Made by a program: the position numbers and the translations under genes. The notes under the pieces are model-generated. The model searched no databases. It was given only the letters and a program-made list of their open reading frames with translations, and was not told where the DNA came from. This document shows, piece by piece, positions 48,390 to 58,937 of a DNA stretch of 64,000 nucleotides. The stretch is from JAJZNI01 sp035624785 (GTDB lineage Bacteria; Chloroflexota; Dormibacteria; Aeolococcales; Aeolococcaceae): positions 30,712 through 94,711 of the forward strand of contig DASPQV010000019.1 in assembly GCA_035624785.1 (NCBI GenBank), in the 5' to 3' direction. How positions within the stretch are numbered: the stretch's first letter is position 1; each line of letters begins with the position of its first letter.

Positions 48390-49198
48390 GTGACCACCCT
48401 CGCCGCTGAGACCCGTGCCGAGATCGAGAGGCAACGCGACCGCTACCCGCGTGCGCGCAGCGCCATCCTGCCCGCGCTCTGGGCGCTGCAGCACCAGGTC
48501 GGCTACCTCAGCCCGGAGGGCATGGGGGAGGTGGCCGGGATCCTCGGCCTCGCGCCCAGCGAGGTGGAGGCGGTCGCCAGCTTCTACTCGATGTTCTTGG
48601 ACCGGGCCGCGGGGCGTCACCATGTGCTGGTCTGCGTCAACGTCTCCTGCGCCCTGCGGGGCTCCGACGAGATCGTCGCCCACCTCGAGGAGACGCTGGG
48701 CTGCGCGTCGGGCGGGACCACCGCTGACGGCGAGTTCACCTGGGAGCAGACCGTCGAGTGCCTCGGCGCCTGCGGCGGCGCCCCGGCCATGCAGGTCGAC
48801 CACCACTTCCACGAGAACCTGACCAAGGGTCGCGTCGACGCGGTCCTGGAGAGGGTCCGCGGAACCCCACCCGAACACGGACCTGCGGACCGATACCCGT
48901 CGCCGCGCGGGCCCCACCCCCCGGCTGCGCAGACGACCCCGCTGACCGCCGCCACGGGGCCGCCGTCGACGGCCGGTGAGGGCCGCCAGCGCCGGGTGCG
49001 ATCTGCGGACGCCGCGAAGCTTCCAGTGGAGCCCACCGCTGGGACCCCGGGCGGCAAGCAATCCGCGAGCCGGCCGCGGCGGCGGGCTCGCGACCTGGAC
49101 GGCGGGCGGTTGGCCCACCGGTCCGACGGCGCCGGGCCCGAGCCTCCCACCCCCGGTGGCGCCGAGGAGCACCACCGCCACCCGGAGGCCGGCCACTG

Positions 49199-49199
<1 letters not shown>
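48390..49199 (+). CDS. nuoE: NADH-quinone oxidoreductase subunit E with long C-terminal extension
   Basis: A 269-residue protein; normal NuoE is 160-180. Residues 1-150 are the thioredoxin-like [2Fe-2S] (N1a) subunit, with ligands in CVNVSC and CLGACGGAP. The remaining about 110 residues are rich in Pro, Arg, Gly and His with no recognised fold. The frame is continuous to the TGA that overlaps nuoF's ATG, so the extension is real coding unless a frameshift exists. GTG start, 31 bases after nuoD. Confidence 0.9.
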
Positions 49200-50491
<1,292 letters not shown>

Positions 50492-52450
50492 ATGGCCGCT
50501 GACGCCAGCCCCACCCCGGCGGCGGCGGCGCCGCCTCCCGACGACGGCCGGGTCGCGGTCAACATCGACGGCCGGGCCCTGCGCGTGCCCAGGGGGACGC
50601 TGATCCTCGATGCGGCCACCCAGGCGGGAATCCACATCCCCATCTACTGCGCCCATCCCAAGATGGAGCCGGTCGCGGTCTGCCGGATGTGCCTGGTGCA
50701 GGTCGAGAAGCTGCCCAAGCTCCAGCCGGCCTGCGCCACCGTGGTCAGCGACGGCATGGTGGTGACCACCCGGAGCCCGCAGGTGGTCAAGGAGCAGGAG
50801 GGAGTCCTCGAGTTCCTCCTCCTCAACCATCCGCTCGACTGCCCGGTCTGTGACCGCGGCGGCGAGTGCGACCTGCAGGACTTCACGGTCCGCTACGGCC
50901 CGCCGACCTCGCGCTTCCCGATCACCGAGAAGGTCCACTTCAACAAGGCGGTGCGGCTCTCCGACCGGATCGAGCTGGACCAGGAGCGCTGCATCCTGTG
51001 CTGGCGCTGCACCCGCTACTACGAGGAGATCACCGGCGAGAAGGAGCTGGTGCTCCAGGAGCGCGGCGTCCACACCCTGATCGCCCCCTTCAACGACCAG
51101 CCGCTGCGATCCGAATTCCAGGGCAACCTTCCCGAGATCTGCCCGGTGGGGGCGCTCACCCACATCAAGTACCGCTTCCGGGCGCGGCCCTGGGACCTGC
51201 AGCGCAGCCGCTCGATCTGCCCGGAGTGCTCCTACGGCTGCAACATCAACGTGGACGCCCGCGACTTCGAGGTCAAGCGCTTCGCCTCCCGGGACAACCC
51301 GCTGGTCGACGACATGTGGCTCTGCGACCGGGGCCGGTACTCGTTCCCGCGCTGGAACTCGACGGACCGGATCCGCCGGCCGATGGTGGGGGGCCGGGGC
51401 GAGGTGGCCATGCCCGCGACCCTGGAGGAGGCGGTCGCCCAGGCCGCCCGGCAGCTCGCCGCGGTCAGGGACGAGCGGGGTGGCGCCGCCATCGGCGTGC
51501 TGGCCTCGGCCGAGAGCACCAACGAGGAGCTCTGGCTGCTCCAGCGCCTCGCCCGCGAGGTCCTGGACACCCCCAACCTCGACCACCAGCTGGAGGCCTT
51601 TCCCGGCCTCGCCGCCGAGGAGCACGAGCTGGGCATCGCCGAGATCGAGGAGTGCCGGGCGGTGGCCGTCCTCGGCCCGGAGCCCGAGCGCCAGGCCCCG
51701 GTCCTGACCCTGCGCCTCTTCAAGGCGGCAACCAAGAGGGGGGTGGCCGTCCGCCGACTGGATACCGGGGCAGGAGCGAGAGCGGCCGTCGAGGCGGTGG
51801 GCGGCGGCGAGGGACTGGTCGGGGTGATCGCCGACGAGACCGACCGAGCCCTCGCCGCCGATGTCACCGCCAGGCTCCGGGCGGCGGGCGCGACCGTCAA
51901 GCGCCTGACCGTCACCCGCGGGGTCAACGGCCGCGGCGCCAAGGACATGGGGATGCTGCCCGGCCTCCTGCCCGGCTACCGGGCGGCGTCGCCCGCCGGG
52001 ATGAGCGGGCGGGAGATCCTGGAGGCGGCGATGGCGGGGCGGATCGCCGCCCTTCTGACCGTCAACGCCGCTGGCCTGGCGGTCGAGGATCGGGACCAGG
52101 ACCTGCTCCGCAGGGCGGTCGCCCGAGCCGAGGTGGTGGTGGCGCTGGAGAGCCGGCCCGGGCCGGTCTCCGAGAGCGCCACGGTGCTCATCCCCGGCCA
52201 CAGCCTCATGGAGAAGCTGGGCACGGTCACCAGCTCCGAGGGCAGGGTTCAGCGCATCCGCGCCGCCCTGCCGCCGGCGACCGCCACGCCCGCGGAGACG
52301 CGAGTGCTCAGCATGCTGGCCGCCGACCTGGGGCACCCGGGCTGGCCGGCCGAGCCCACCCTGGTCCAGCGCGCCATCGCCGGGGCCGTTCCCGCCTACG
52401 CCGAGGCCGGCAACGGGGGCCGCGCCGTGTTCGTGGCGGTGCCGGCATGA
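50492..52450 (+). CDS. nuoG: NADH-quinone oxidoreductase subunit G
   Basis: A 652-residue iron-sulfur subunit. The N-terminal ferredoxin domain has YCAHPKMEPVAVCRMCLVQV and the downstream Cys of PACATVV. The His-Cys motif is HPLDCPVCDRGGECDLQDF, and CILCWRCTRYYEE plus CPVGAL hold the next cluster. CPECSYGCNINVDARDFEVKR starts a molybdopterin-oxidoreductase-like domain, which is truncated relative to longer NuoG (around 900 residues in E. coli). ATG starts directly after the nuoF stop. Confidence 0.9.
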   Translation: MAADASPTPAAAAPPPDDGRVAVNIDGRALRVPRGTLILDAATQAGIHIPIYCAHPKMEPVAVCRMCLVQVEKLPKLQPACATVVSDGMVVTTRSPQVVKEQEGVLEFLLLNHPLDCPVCDRGGECDLQDFTVRYGPPTSRFPITEKVHFNKAVRLSDRIELDQERCILCWRCTRYYEEITGEKELVLQERGVHTLIAPFNDQPLRSEFQGNLPEICPVGALTHIKYRFRARPWDLQRSRSICPECSYGCNINVDARDFEVKRFASRDNPLVDDMWLCDRGRYSFPRWNSTDRIRRPMVGGRGEVAMPATLEEAVAQAARQLAAVRDERGGAAIGVLASAESTNEELWLLQRLAREVLDTPNLDHQLEAFPGLAAEEHELGIAEIEECRAVAVLGPEPERQAPVLTLRLFKAATKRGVAVRRLDTGAGARAAVEAVGGGEGLVGVIADETDRALAADVTARLRAAGATVKRLTVTRGVNGRGAKDMGMLPGLLPGYRAASPAGMSGREILEAAMAGRIAALLTVNAAGLAVEDRDQDLLRRAVARAEVVVALESRPGPVSESATVLIPGHSLMEKLGTVTSSEGRVQRIRAALPPATATPAETRVLSMLAADLGHPGWPAEPTLVQRAIAGAVPAYAEAGNGGRAVFVAVPA

Positions 52451-53553
52451 ACGCGGCGATGAGGAATCCGATGCTCGCCGACTGGTGGAACTTCTCGATC
52501 GGGCCGGACATCTGGTGGGTGATCCTGGTCAAGGCGATCGTCGTGATCGGCTTCCTGGCCACCGCCTTCGCCTACCTCACCCTCGCGGAGAGGAAGGTCT
52601 CGGCGCATATCCAGCTCCGCATCGGGCCCAACCGGGTCGGGCCCTTCGGCTTCCTCCAGCCCGCCGCTGACGGCGTCAAGCTCTTCTTCAAGGAGAACAC
52701 CGCCCCGGGTACCCGTGACCGGCTCCTCTACGTGGTCGCGCCCGGCCTCGCCGGCGGCGCGGCGATCTTCGCCTTCTCCGCCATCCCGATCTCGGCGGTG
52801 AACTGCATCGGGGGCCCGTCGATCGGCCAGGCCGGGCTCAGCTGCCCCTCGGGGTACGCCCTGCACTGGGACATCGCCCATCTCAACGTCGGTCTGCTCT
52901 TCATCCTCGCGGTCACCTCCCTGGGCGTCTACTCGCTCTTCCTGGGCGGCTGGTCGGCGAACAGCAAGTACTCCCTGCTCGGGGGGCTGCGCTCCTCGGC
53001 GCAGCTGATCTCCTACGAGATGGCGGTGGCCTTCGCCCTGATCGGCCCGGTGATCCTGGCCGGGTCCCTGGACCTGGAGCGGATCGTGGTCAACCAGCAG
53101 CACCTCTGGTACGTGTTCCAGCAGCCGCTCGCATTCATCCTCTATTTCACCGCCGCGCTGGCCGAGACCAACCGGGCGCCCTTCGACCTCCCCGAGGCCG
53201 AGCAGGAGCTGGTGGCCGGCTACCACACCGAGTACAGCTCGATGCGCTTCGGCATGTTCTTCATGGGTGAATACATCAACATGGTGACGGTCTCGGCGAT
53301 AGCCACCTCGATGTTCCTGGGCGGCTGGCTATCGCCCCTGCCCACCGGCTGGATCTTCTTCGGCTACATCCCCGGCTTCATCTGGTTCCTGGCCAAGGTC
53401 TCGCTGCTCCTCTTCACCATGATGTGGATCCGCTGGACCCTGCCCCGGCTCCGCTACGACCGGCTGATGAGCCTGGGCTGGAAGGCGCTGCTGCCGCTGG
53501 GGCTGGTCAACATCATGGTGACCGGCACCATCGTCGCCCTGAGGGTCGCCTGA
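52447..53553 (+). CDS. nuoH: NADH-quinone oxidoreductase subunit H
   Basis: A 368-residue membrane subunit that bridges the quinone site and membrane arm. Signature stretches: TLAERKVSAHIQLRIGPNRVGPFGFLQPAADGVKLFFKE, SSAQLISYEMA, and ETNRAPFDLPEAEQELVAGYHTEYSSMRF (the charged loop at the quinone cavity). About eight helices. ATG overlaps the nuoG stop (ATGA). Confidence 0.95.
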   Translation: MNAAMRNPMLADWWNFSIGPDIWWVILVKAIVVIGFLATAFAYLTLAERKVSAHIQLRIGPNRVGPFGFLQPAADGVKLFFKENTAPGTRDRLLYVVAPGLAGGAAIFAFSAIPISAVNCIGGPSIGQAGLSCPSGYALHWDIAHLNVGLLFILAVTSLGVYSLFLGGWSANSKYSLLGGLRSSAQLISYEMAVAFALIGPVILAGSLDLERIVVNQQHLWYVFQQPLAFILYFTAALAETNRAPFDLPEAEQELVAGYHTEYSSMRFGMFFMGEYINMVTVSAIATSMFLGGWLSPLPTGWIFFGYIPGFIWFLAKVSLLLFTMMWIRWTLPRLRYDRLMSLGWKALLPLGLVNIMVTGTIVALRVA

Positions 53554-54194
53554 TGTTCCGGGAGATCGCGCAGGGCCTGGCGATCACCATGCGCAACATG
53601 CTGCGCAGGCCGATCACGCTGCAGTGGCCTGAGGAGCAGAAGCCGGCCTCGCCCCGCCACCGCGGCCGCCACATCCTCCACCGCTACGACAACGGGCTGG
53701 AGAAGTGCATCGGCTGCGAGCTCTGCGCCGCCGCCTGCCCGGTGGGCTGCATCTATGTCGGCGCGGCCGAGAATCCCAAGGACCACCCGATCTCGCCGGG
53801 GGAGCGCTATGCCGAGCGCTACGAGATCAACCTGATGCGCTGCATCTTCTGCGGCTACTGCGCCGAGGCCTGCCCCACCGAGGCGATCACCCTCGGCCCG
53901 CGCTACGAGCTCTCCGACTACCGGCGCGAGAAGACGGTGGTCACCAAGGCCGACCTGCTCGAGGCCTGGCCCCACTTCGAGCCGGCCCAGGGCCCGGTGG
54001 CGGAGCGGGGCGCCGGCGCCGACCAGCGCGGCCGGGAGATGCTCGATCCCGGGCTCGGCCCCCGGGTGGCGTGGGATGCCGCCGAGCGGGCCCGCGGCGA
54101 GGGGCCGGCGACCGCCGGCTCCCATGGCATCGCTTCCCATCCGCCCACGGTCGCCGAGCCTCCCAGCCGTCGCCAACCGGGAGGTGCCAGGTGA
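53553..54194 (+). CDS. nuoI: NADH-quinone oxidoreductase subunit I with C-terminal extension
   Basis: A 213-residue protein; NuoI is typically 160-180. Two [4Fe-4S] motifs, CIGCELCAAACPVGC and CIFCGYCAEACPTEA, hold N6a and N6b. The normal core ends near KTVVTKADLLEAWPH, and about 65 Pro/Gly/Ala-rich residues follow. ATG overlaps the nuoH stop (TGATG), and its stop overlaps nuoJ's GTG. Confidence 0.9.
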   Translation: MFREIAQGLAITMRNMLRRPITLQWPEEQKPASPRHRGRHILHRYDNGLEKCIGCELCAAACPVGCIYVGAAENPKDHPISPGERYAERYEINLMRCIFCGYCAEACPTEAITLGPRYELSDYRREKTVVTKADLLEAWPHFEPAQGPVAERGAGADQRGREMLDPGLGPRVAWDAAERARGEGPATAGSHGIASHPPTVAEPPSRRQPGGAR

Positions 54195-54871
54195 ACGGCC
54201 TGCTCGCCGGCACCCTGATCCTCACCGCGATCGCGGGGATGGGGGTGGTGTTCTCCCCGCAGACCATCTACTCGGCGCTCTCCCTGGTGCTCACCGTCGG
54301 GCTCCTGGCGGTGACCTTCCTGATCCTCAACGCCCAGTTCCTGTTCGCGGTCCAGCTGATCGTCTACGCCGGGGCGGTGATGGTGCTGTTCGTCTTCATC
54401 ATCGCCCTGCTCGATCCCGCCTCGGAGGAGAGGCCGAGGCTGACCGATCCCCGCTTCGTCCTCGGGATCCTGGCCATCGCCGGGATCTGCGCCGCCGTCT
54501 TCGTCGCTTCCCGCAACGGGGTCACCTACGTCACCTCGTGCACGGACCAGTCGGCCGCCTGCATGCACGGCGCCCTGGTGGGCGCGGCCAGCGACCCCTA
54601 CAACACCTTCGGCTTCCCGGCCGCCGCGGTCAACCAGGCGGGCAATGTGCAGACCGTCGCCAACCAGCTCTTCCACACCTACGTGCTGCCCTTCGAGGTC
54701 ACCTCGCTGGTGCTGCTGGTGGCGGCGATCGGCGCCGTCTACCTGACCCGGCAGACCCGAGGAGCGGCGCCGCCGCCCGCCGGGGGCGCCCGTCCGGAGC
54801 CGGGGGGCGCTCCCCAGGAGCTCCCCGAGGAGAGGGTGGAGGAGGAGCTGGTGGCGGGAGGGACGCGCTGA
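54191..54871 (+). CDS. nuoJ: NADH-quinone oxidoreductase subunit J
   Basis: A 226-residue membrane subunit with five helices; FAVQLIVYAGAVMVLFVFIIALLDP is the NuoJ signature. Inserted between helices 4 and 5 is a 55-residue soluble loop with two cysteines (SCTDQSAAC). The C-terminal 40 residues are Pro/Glu-rich. GTG overlaps the nuoI stop. Confidence 0.85.
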   Translation: MNGLLAGTLILTAIAGMGVVFSPQTIYSALSLVLTVGLLAVTFLILNAQFLFAVQLIVYAGAVMVLFVFIIALLDPASEERPRLTDPRFVLGILAIAGICAAVFVASRNGVTYVTSCTDQSAACMHGALVGAASDPYNTFGFPAAAVNQAGNVQTVANQLFHTYVLPFEVTSLVLLVAAIGAVYLTRQTRGAAPPPAGGARPEPGGAPQELPEERVEEELVAGGTR

Positions 54872-54930
54872 TGCTCGCACCCGGCATCTCCCCCCGGGGC
54901 TCCGCCTCCACCGCGGAGGCCGCGTCCTGA
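54871..54930 (+). CDS. Possible 19-residue coupling peptide between nuoJ and nuoK
   Basis: An ATG overlapping the nuoJ stop opens a 19-residue frame, MLAPGISPRGSASTAEAAS, whose TGA overlaps the nuoK ATG. It would let ribosomes pass directly from nuoJ to nuoK without reinitiating from a new site; no clear Shine-Dalgarno serves nuoK otherwise. Peptide function is not implied. Confidence 0.35.
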   Translation: MLAPGISPRGSASTAEAAS

Positions 54931-55241
54931 TGCTGTCTCAGAGCATGTTCCCGTGGATCCTGCTCACCGCGGGGTTCCTCTTCACCCTGGGCGCGCTCGG
55001 GGTGCTGATCCGGCGCAATCCCCTGGTCGTCTTCATGTCCATCGAATTGATGCTCAACGCGGCCAACCTCGCCCTGGTCGGATACAGCAGCTTCCTGAGC
55101 AGCGAGGAGGGCCAGGTCTTCGCCTTCATGGTCATCATCGTGGCCGCCGCCGAGGTGGTGGTCGGCCTGGCCCTGATGACCCGGGTCTTCCGGATCGGCC
55201 GTGAGCTGGACGTCGACGACCTCGACGAGATGAGCCGGTGA
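54930..55241 (+). CDS. nuoK: NADH-quinone oxidoreductase subunit K
   Basis: A 103-residue three-helix subunit related to the MrpC antiporter protein. FMSIELMLNAANLALVGYS and VFAFMVIIVAAAEVVVGLALM contain the two conserved glutamates of the proton channel. The ATG lies on the stop of the small frame before it, and the stop overlaps nuoL's GTG. Confidence 0.95.
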   Translation: MLSQSMFPWILLTAGFLFTLGALGVLIRRNPLVVFMSIELMLNAANLALVGYSSFLSSEEGQVFAFMVIIVAAAEVVVGLALMTRVFRIGRELDVDDLDEMSR

Positions 55242-57247
55242 GCGCGACGACGATCACCGTCCTCGCCGCCCTGGTGCTGCTGTTCCCGCTCGCCGGCAGC
55301 GCCCTCTGCGGGTTCCTGGGCCGACCGCTGGGGCGGGGCTTCGTCAACTGGGCGGGTACGGTCTCGATCGGCGCCGCCTTCCTGGTGACGCTGGTGCTCT
55401 TCGCCCAGGTCCTGGGAGCCGGGTCCGGCCATCAGGCGATCACGGTGACCCTGTGGAACTGGCTCGACCTGGGCAGCGGCAACCTCCAGATCAACGTCGA
55501 CGTCACCGTCGACGCGCTCTCGGTGCTGATGCTGCTGGTGATCACCGGCGTGGGTTTCCTGATCCACGTCTACTCGGTCGGCTACATGGAGCACGACCAG
55601 GGGGTCGCCCGCTTCTTCAGCTACATGAACTTCTTCATCTTCTCGATGGCGCTGCTGGTGCTGGCCGCTGACCTGATCATCCTGATCATCGGCTGGGCGG
55701 CGGTGGCGCTCTCCAGCTACCTGCTGATCGGCTTCTGGTACGAGCGGCGGAGCGCGGTGCTGGCCGCCCGCAAGGCGATGATCACCCAGGTCATCGGGGA
55801 CGTCGCGCTGGTGATCGCGGCGTTCCTGCTCTTCCTGAACGTCACCAACGTCTATGCCAGGGTTGGGCCGGGGGTGGCTCTGCCGCACCTGTACACGCTG
55901 AGCCTGCCCCAGATCTTCGCCAACGCCTCCTCGCTGGGCCAGGGAACCCCGCTGATCACCCTGATCTGCGTCCTCCTGGCCATCGGCGCCTTCGCCAAGT
56001 CGGCCCAGTTCCCCCTCCACACCTGGCTGCCCGACGCCATGGAGGGGCCCACCCCGGTCTCGGCGCTGATCCACGCCGCCACCATGGTGACCGCGGGCGT
56101 CTATCTGATCGCCCGCTTCCACCCGCTCTTCGACCGGGCGCCGATCGCCGCCGGCATGGTCGCCGCGGTGGGTATGAGCACCGCCCTGATGTCGGGCATC
56201 ATCGCCCTCAGCCAGATCGACATCAAGCGGGTCATCGCCTACTCCACGATGTCCCAGATCGGCCTGATGATCTTCGCGGTGGGCATCGGCGCCTACGCCG
56301 CCGGCATGTACCACTTCCTGCTCCACGCCTTCTTCAAGGCGCTCCTCTTCCTGGCCGCCGGCAACGTCATCCACGCCATGCGCGACGAGCAGGACATCCG
56401 GGTGATGGGCGGCCTCCAGGCCCGCATGCGGGTGACCGCCTGGAGCTTCCTGGTCGGTTCCCTGGCCCTGGCCGGATTCCTTTTCGCCGGCATGTTCTCC
56501 AAGGAGAACCTGCTCGGCTTCGGGGTCATCAACGGCCCGGGGGCGCCCGCCCTGTACGTCGTCGGGATCGTGATCAACGTGCTCACCGGCCTCTACGCCT
56601 TCCGGCTCTTCGGGGTCGTCTTCCGGGGCGAGCCGCGCAGTGGACGGGCCATGAACGCCGCCGAGCCCGGTCGGGTGATGACCCTGCCGGTGGTGATCCT
56701 CGCCGGGTTGTCGGCGGTGGCCGGATGGGTGCTGCAGTGGCCGGTCAAGATCGCCGGCTTCCAGCCGATCTTCATCGACCAGTTCCTGGCTCCGGTGTTC
56801 CACACCGCGACCAGCGGCTCGCTGGCCCAGGACCCGGGCGCAGGGAGGGCGGCGATCGCCTTCGTCATCGGGCTGTTCATGAGCGTGCTCGGCATCGGCC
56901 TGGGCATCCGGATCTGGATCCGCCACGACCTGCAGACCGCGGGGTGGTTCGCCCGTCCCGTGCTCAACTGGCTGCCCCGCCTCTCCTACAACAAGTTCTA
57001 CTTCGATGAGATCTACGACGCCCTGCTGGTCAGGCCGACGCGGGCCCTGGCCCGGACGCTGCGGCGCCTGGTCGAGCCCCGGGTGATGGACGGCTGGATC
57101 CGGGGCGTGAGCGGGGTGGCCACCGACTTCAGCGGCGCCTTCCGGACGGCCCAGAGCGGGCTGATCCGCGACTACGCCTCCTACATGGTGCTGTTCGCGG
57201 TTCTCTTCACGGTGGCCGTGATCATCGCCGCGGGGGTGGGGCATTGA
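55238..57247 (+). CDS. nuoL: NADH-quinone oxidoreductase subunit L
   Basis: A 669-residue antiporter-like subunit with about 16 helices. FPLHTWLPDAMEGPTPVSALIHAATMVTAGVYL is the proton-translocating signature with Glu and Lys nearby. KAQFPLHTWL-like context and KALLFLAAGNVIHAMRDEQDIRVMGGL follow. The C-terminal lateral helix region is present. GTG overlaps the nuoK stop; 58 bases separate it from nuoM. Confidence 0.95.
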   Translation: MSATTITVLAALVLLFPLAGSALCGFLGRPLGRGFVNWAGTVSIGAAFLVTLVLFAQVLGAGSGHQAITVTLWNWLDLGSGNLQINVDVTVDALSVLMLLVITGVGFLIHVYSVGYMEHDQGVARFFSYMNFFIFSMALLVLAADLIILIIGWAAVALSSYLLIGFWYERRSAVLAARKAMITQVIGDVALVIAAFLLFLNVTNVYARVGPGVALPHLYTLSLPQIFANASSLGQGTPLITLICVLLAIGAFAKSAQFPLHTWLPDAMEGPTPVSALIHAATMVTAGVYLIARFHPLFDRAPIAAGMVAAVGMSTALMSGIIALSQIDIKRVIAYSTMSQIGLMIFAVGIGAYAAGMYHFLLHAFFKALLFLAAGNVIHAMRDEQDIRVMGGLQARMRVTAWSFLVGSLALAGFLFAGMFSKENLLGFGVINGPGAPALYVVGIVINVLTGLYAFRLFGVVFRGEPRSGRAMNAAEPGRVMTLPVVILAGLSAVAGWVLQWPVKIAGFQPIFIDQFLAPVFHTATSGSLAQDPGAGRAAIAFVIGLFMSVLGIGLGIRIWIRHDLQTAGWFARPVLNWLPRLSYNKFYFDEIYDALLVRPTRALARTLRRLVEPRVMDGWIRGVSGVATDFSGAFRTAQSGLIRDYASYMVLFAVLFTVAVIIAAGVGH

Positions 57248-57305
57248 ACCTGAGCCCGGGTCCAGTGAACGCCGCCGCTAACCCGCCGGGTTCGGGGAAA
57301 CTCGC

Positions 57306-58937
57306 GTGAGCGGCTTCCCCTGGCTCACCGTGGTCCTGGTGCTGCCCGTGGGCGGCGCGATCCTCCTCCAGATGCTGCCGCGCCGTGCGTCCGCGGCCAT
57401 CAAGGGGTGGACGGTGCTGATCGCGACCGCCGAGGCGGTGCTGGTGGCGATGGTGGTCTACCAGGTGGCCACCGGTCCGGCGCAGGGGGCATGCCCTGGC
57501 GGGCCGGCGTCCCGATGCGCCGCCATCAGCCTAATGCCCCTGCCGATGCACCTCCAGGAGCAGGCCAACTGGATCACCTCGATCGGCGCCTCCTATCACC
57601 TCGGTGTCGACGGCGTCTCGGCCTGGATCCTCGCCCTCAACGCCGGCGTCTTCCTGCTCGGCGCCCTGGTGATCTCACGCCAGACCACCGAGCGGCTCAA
57701 GCTCTTCTGCGGGCTGCTGCTGATCACCGAGACCGCCACCACCGGGGTGCTGCTCAGCCTCGACCTGCTCCTCTTCTACCTCTTCTGGGAGGGGATGCTC
57801 GTCCCGCTGTACTTCCTGCTCGCCTTCTACGGCAACGAGAACCGGGTCCGGGCGACCCTCAAGTTCGTCATCTACACCGCGGCCGGAAGCCTGCTGATGC
57901 TGCTGGCCATCATCTACCTGCACTTCGCCACCCCGGGCACCGGGCCGAGCGGCAGCTTCGACCTCGAGACCCTGCTCCAGCACCCGATCGGCGCTCAGAC
58001 CGGGGTGCCGCTGCCGTTCACCAGCATCCCCACGCTGACCCCGATGATGTGGGCCTTCCTGGCCTTCGCGGTGGCCTTCGCCATCAAGTTGCCGATCGTC
58101 CCCTTCCACACCTGGCTGCCCGACCTCTACGAGTCGGCGCCCACCCCGGCGCTGGTGTTCTTCGCCGGGGTGGTCAGCAAGATGGGGGCCTACGGCCTGA
58201 TCCGCTTCGCCATCACCCTCTTCAGCGGCCCGGTCCACCAGCTCCAGCCGCTGCTGGTCGCGCTGGCGGTGCTCAGCATCATCTACGGGGCCCTGATGGC
58301 GCTCAGCGAGCGCGACATCAAGCGGATCGTCGCCTACGCCAGCATCTCCCACCTCGGCTTCATCGCCCTCGGCATCTTCAGCCTCGACCAGAACGGGATC
58401 AACGGCGCGATCATCCAGATCGTCAACCACGGCATCATCATCGCCGGCCTCTTCCTGGTCGCCGGGATGATCGAGGCCCGGACCGGCACCCGCGACATCC
58501 GCGAGATGGCCGGGCTGGAGAAGCGGATGCCCTGGCTCTACGCCCTGTTCCTGGTGATCACCCTGGGCAGCCTGGGGCTGCCCGGCACCAACAGCTTCGT
58601 CGGCGAGGTCACCATCATGCTGGGCGCCTTCCAGTACTTCTGGCTGCTGGCGGTCCTGGCCGGTGGCGGGGTGGTGCTGGCCGCCTGGTACATGCTCCGG
58701 CTGCACCAGGGATTGATGCATGACCCGGAGACGCCGCGCGTCTCGGCGGTGCGCGACATCCGGCTTCGCGAGGGGCTGGTGCTGGCGCCGCTCGCCGCGC
58801 TGGTGATCTTCCTCGGGGTGTACCCGCACCCGATCGGTGCCGTCTCCTCCCAGGCGGTGCCGGCCTACGTCACCGTCGCCGACGTCAGCCAGGCGCAGGC
58901 TTCGGTCTCCTTCGTTCCCGTGGGGTCGGACCGATGA
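57306..58937 (+). CDS. nuoM: NADH-quinone oxidoreductase subunit M
   Basis: A 543-residue antiporter-like subunit. LPIVPFHTWLPDLYESAPTPALVFFAGVVSKMGAYG is the channel signature, and SLDLLLFYLFWEGMLVPLYFLL contains the key membrane Glu. GTG start after a short gap of 58 bases that holds a small AACCC/GGGTT hairpin. The stop overlaps nuoN's ATG. Confidence 0.95.
   Translation: MSGFPWLTVVLVLPVGGAILLQMLPRRASAAIKGWTVLIATAEAVLVAMVVYQVATGPAQGACPGGPASRCAAISLMPLPMHLQEQANWITSIGASYHLGVDGVSAWILALNAGVFLLGALVISRQTTERLKLFCGLLLITETATTGVLLSLDLLLFYLFWEGMLVPLYFLLAFYGNENRVRATLKFVIYTAAGSLLMLLAIIYLHFATPGTGPSGSFDLETLLQHPIGAQTGVPLPFTSIPTLTPMMWAFLAFAVAFAIKLPIVPFHTWLPDLYESAPTPALVFFAGVVSKMGAYGLIRFAITLFSGPVHQLQPLLVALAVLSIIYGALMALSERDIKRIVAYASISHLGFIALGIFSLDQNGINGAIIQIVNHGIIIAGLFLVAGMIEARTGTRDIREMAGLEKRMPWLYALFLVITLGSLGLPGTNSFVGEVTIMLGAFQYFWLLAVLAGGGVVLAAWYMLRLHQGLMHDPETPRVSAVRDIRLREGLVLAPLAALVIFLGVYPHPIGAVSSQAVPAYVTVADVSQAQASVSFVPVGSDR

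Noticed and set aside
54938..57244. 768-codon minus-strand open frame over nuoK-nuoL
   Set aside because: Composed of His/Asp/Gln/Gly-rich stretches mirrored from membrane helices; the real genes are on the plus strand.
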